Below are positions 62,351 to 64,000 of a stretch of DNA of 64,000 nucleotides, piece by piece (position 1 is the first letter of the stretch; each line of letters starts with the position of its first letter). This DNA comes from Pirellulimonas nuda (GTDB taxonomy: Bacteria > Planctomycetota > Planctomycetia > Pirellulales > Lacipirellulaceae), in the NCBI RefSeq assembly GCF_007750855.1, contig NZ_CP036291.1, forward strand, positions 6,050,905-6,114,904. Direction: 5' to 3'. The position numbers and the translations under genes are program-made. The notes beneath the pieces are model-generated. The model saw nothing but the letters and a program-made list of their open reading frames with translations. It did no database searches and was not told the origin of the DNA.

Positions 62351-63238
62351 TTATCTGGGCGCGGTTTGGGGGACCTGAGCCTGCGCCGGCGGCGCGGCCG
62401 CGGCGTCGTCTTCGACGCGGGTCCACCCCCACGGGGTGCTGGGCTTGGCGAACAACTGGTTCCAGAGCTGGGTGACCCGGCTGTTGACCGTCATCTGCGA
62501 GACGTCGAACACGTACGTCTCGCGGCTGCCGTCGGGGACGTTGATCTGGATGGCGGTCGGCATCAGCTTCTGGCGGTCGAGCATCACCTCAACCGAGCGG
62601 TAGTTGGCGGCGTCGCGCTGCGTCTTGGGGACCGCCACCAGGCGGACCATCCCCTCGGGCGCCCGCGGGTCGATCCGCATCCAGTAGCGTTCTTTGAGCT
62701 TCGCGGCGGGGGCGCCAAAGATGAACGGCAGCGGCCCGTCAACGATCCCCTGCCCACGCATCTCGGGCGGGATAGTGCGGACCACCAGCTTCTTGTCGTC
62801 GTGCTTGTACTCGTACATCGCCTCGCCGTCGCACACCCAGTGCTGGCCCAGCGCATCGGCCTTGCTCTCGACGTACTTGCCGGTGGGGGACGACGTGTCG
62901 CCCGGCGTCCGCGGGTCCCACTGCCAGACCTGCTGCTTCTCGACCTGGAAGCTCCCCTTGTCCGGCTTCTGGTAGCTGATCTTGCCCGACTCGTACTTGT
63001 AGGCCTTGTCGGGCGCGGGGCTGTAGATGTTGTAGACGTGCAGGTCGAACGGGCACTGGAAGGTGGTGACCTTGCTGCTCTCTTGCTCCCACTTGTCTAG
63101 CACCTGGTCGAGGTACGCCTGCTCGATCGTGTTGAGCTGGAACGGCGCGCCGGCCTGCGGCGCCTGGGCCTGCGCGAGGGCGGGGGCCGTTAACAGGAGT
63201 GTGCAGAGGATCGTGGCGCGGCGGGCGGTGGCTTCCAT
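62351..63238 (-). CDS. Exported TIGR03009-type protein
   Basis: 295 residues from ATG 63238. Signal peptide at about 7-25 (ends ALAQAQ). The family TIGR03009, known mostly from planctomycetes, is recognised from the middle part: LDKWEQESSKVTTFQCPF, YKYESGKISYQKPDKGSFQV and YEYKHDDKKLVVRTIPPEM, and by its length. Function unknown; the pattern of beta strands resembles outer-membrane lipoprotein-sorting (LolA-like) proteins. The C-terminal ~20 residues are Ala/Pro/Gln-rich. A longer upstream frame is not supported by any signal. It lies between the GT4 gene (convergent) and another exported protein (divergent start). Confidence 0.85.
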   Translation of the reverse strand: MEATARRATILCTLLLTAPALAQAQAPQAGAPFQLNTIEQAYLDQVLDKWEQESSKVTTFQCPFDLHVYNIYSPAPDKAYKYESGKISYQKPDKGSFQVEKQQVWQWDPRTPGDTSSPTGKYVESKADALGQHWVCDGEAMYEYKHDDKKLVVRTIPPEMRGQGIVDGPLPFIFGAPAAKLKERYWMRIDPRAPEGMVRLVAVPKTQRDAANYRSVEVMLDRQKLMPTAIQINVPDGSRETYVFDVSQMTVNSRVTQLWNQLFAKPSTPWGWTRVEDDAAAAPPAQAQVPQTAPR

Positions 63239-63407
63239 GCGCTGGCTCGTCGAGGTTGGAGTGGGATTCGGCTGCGACTTATAGCACCGCCCCGGGCGGC
63301 CACCTACCCCGATCTGCCCCCCCAAGGGCGGGCCGTCTGCCGCTGACGCCGACGGCCAGCCCTTGCGGTCTTGACGCGCCCGGTGACTGTTGCGAGCATC
63401 CCGCGCG

Positions 63408-64000
63408 ATGAAGGGCCCCCTCTCCATGCGCCTGGGCGCGCTGCTGCTAGCACTCTCGCCGACGCTCGCGTCGGCGCAGTCCGCTACGTTCGTGTCCCGT
63501 GCCCCGCAGATTGGCGAGCAGTCGGAACAGCACACGCGGGTCGAGCTGGCGCTGAGCACCCGCGCCCGGCGGGGCGCCGAAGTGGTCGAAGAATCAGACG
63601 CTCGCGTGCGGCGAGAGCTGACCCGGGTCGTCACCGCCCGGCGCGTCGAAGACGGGCTGATGACCGCCGCCGACGTACGCTTTGGGGCGGTCTCACAGTC
63701 CGACGGCCCCGGGCCCGCGGTTGCCGAACCGATCGAGAACAAACGCTACCACTGCCAGCGCGTGGACGACGGCCTGCGCGTCACCACCCCCGACGGCCAA
63801 CTGCCGCGGATGGAAGAATACACGATCGTCGCCGCCAACATGGAAGCGCTCGGCCAACCCAACCCGCTCGCCGAGTACCTGGCGGGCAAGACCGTCGCGG
63901 TCGGCCAGCGCGTAGAGCTGCCCCCAGAGATCGCCGAGCGGATGCTCGGCATCGGCAAGCAGCTCGGCGCCGCGCAGCGGTTCGACCTCACGCTGCGGCG
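63408..64000 (+). CDS. Exported protein, 3' end outside window
   Basis: From ATG 63408 (or 63426) the frame is open to the end of the window, about 197 codons. The N-terminus has MKGPLSMRLGALLLALSPTL ending ASAQS, a signal peptide, and the mature part is rich in Arg, Glu and Val with repeated acidic/basic patches (STRARRGAEVVEESDARVRR, NKRYHCQRVDDGLRV). No known domain was recognised. It is divergent from the TIGR03009-type gene, with 169 bp between starts. Confidence 0.75.
   Translation, partial: MKGPLSMRLGALLLALSPTLASAQSATFVSRAPQIGEQSEQHTRVELALSTRARRGAEVVEESDARVRRELTRVVTARRVEDGLMTAADVRFGAVSQSDGPGPAVAEPIENKRYHCQRVDDGLRVTTPDGQLPRMEEYTIVAANMEALGQPNPLAEYLAGKTVAVGQRVELPPEIAERMLGIGKQLGAAQRFDLTLR

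Overview
The window is a GC-rich bacterial chromosome segment, most likely from a planctomycete of the order Pirellulales (Lacipirellulaceae-like). The evidence is a combination of lineage markers: a dockerin-type segment plus PEP-CTERM tail on an exported protein, a second PEP-CTERM-like protein, sulfatases, a sigma-factor/Ser-Thr-kinase pair, a PVC-type dehydrogenase/HEAT/cytochrome c fusion, a TIGR03009-type exported protein, a multiheme cytochrome carrying HEAT and TPR repeats, and a DUF3326 protein. The organism assignment is inference; no rRNA is present. About 45 protein genes and one tRNA (anticodon CAT) are supported. Most of the other long open frames in this GC-rich DNA are antisense or out-of-frame shadows.

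Layout. 1-3.2 kb: end of a TPR protein, a DPF-repeat exported protein, a lipoprotein, floA and the tRNA. 3.6-9.5 kb: two tandem sulfatases, then a shortened sigma factor overlapping a membrane Ser/Thr kinase. 9.7-10.4 kb: a scar where an exported-protein gene was cut by an IS256-family element of which only the 3' end remains. 10.4-15 kb: PfkB sugar kinase, a divergent Nramp-like transporter that lacks the metal-binding motifs, and a complete IS701-family element with 4-bp target duplications and a frameshifted transposase. 15-23.6 kb: DUF1254 lipoprotein, membrane stress-type protein, S41 protease, purH, FHA protein, membrane protein and a small gene split by a TAG codon. 23.7-27.3 kb: dnaE. 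27.5-32 kb: small membrane protein, vapC remnant, GT2 glycosyltransferase, large membrane protein and rimI.

32.4-42.6 kb: octaheme cytochrome divergent from a dehydrogenase/cytochrome c fusion, Uma2 protein, penicillin acylase, Nudix hydrolase and M50 protease. 42.8-50.9 kb: GAF/HD-GYP protein, ygfZ overlapping a LarA-like gene, an unusual PGK-family protein, glmM and apbE. 51-55 kb: DedA protein, GH30-type glycosidase and MFS transporter. 55.5-64 kb: DUF3326 protein, PLP decarboxylase, two PEP-CTERM-type exported proteins, GT4, TIGR03009-type protein and the start of another exported protein.

The most striking feature not explained by genes is the density of intergenic palindromes. At least eight sequence families occur, several with near-perfect arms of 23-32 bp, and many are placed exactly between stop and start codons. 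In at least three genes (penicillin acylase, Nudix hydrolase, GH30-type glycosidase) the C-terminal codons or the stop codon lie inside such a repeat. Three genes (Uma2, penicillin acylase, apbE) carry a -10-like hexamer ending 6 nt before ATG, which suggests leaderless transcripts. No CRISPR array, intact toxin-antitoxin pair, prophage or secondary-metabolite cluster was seen.
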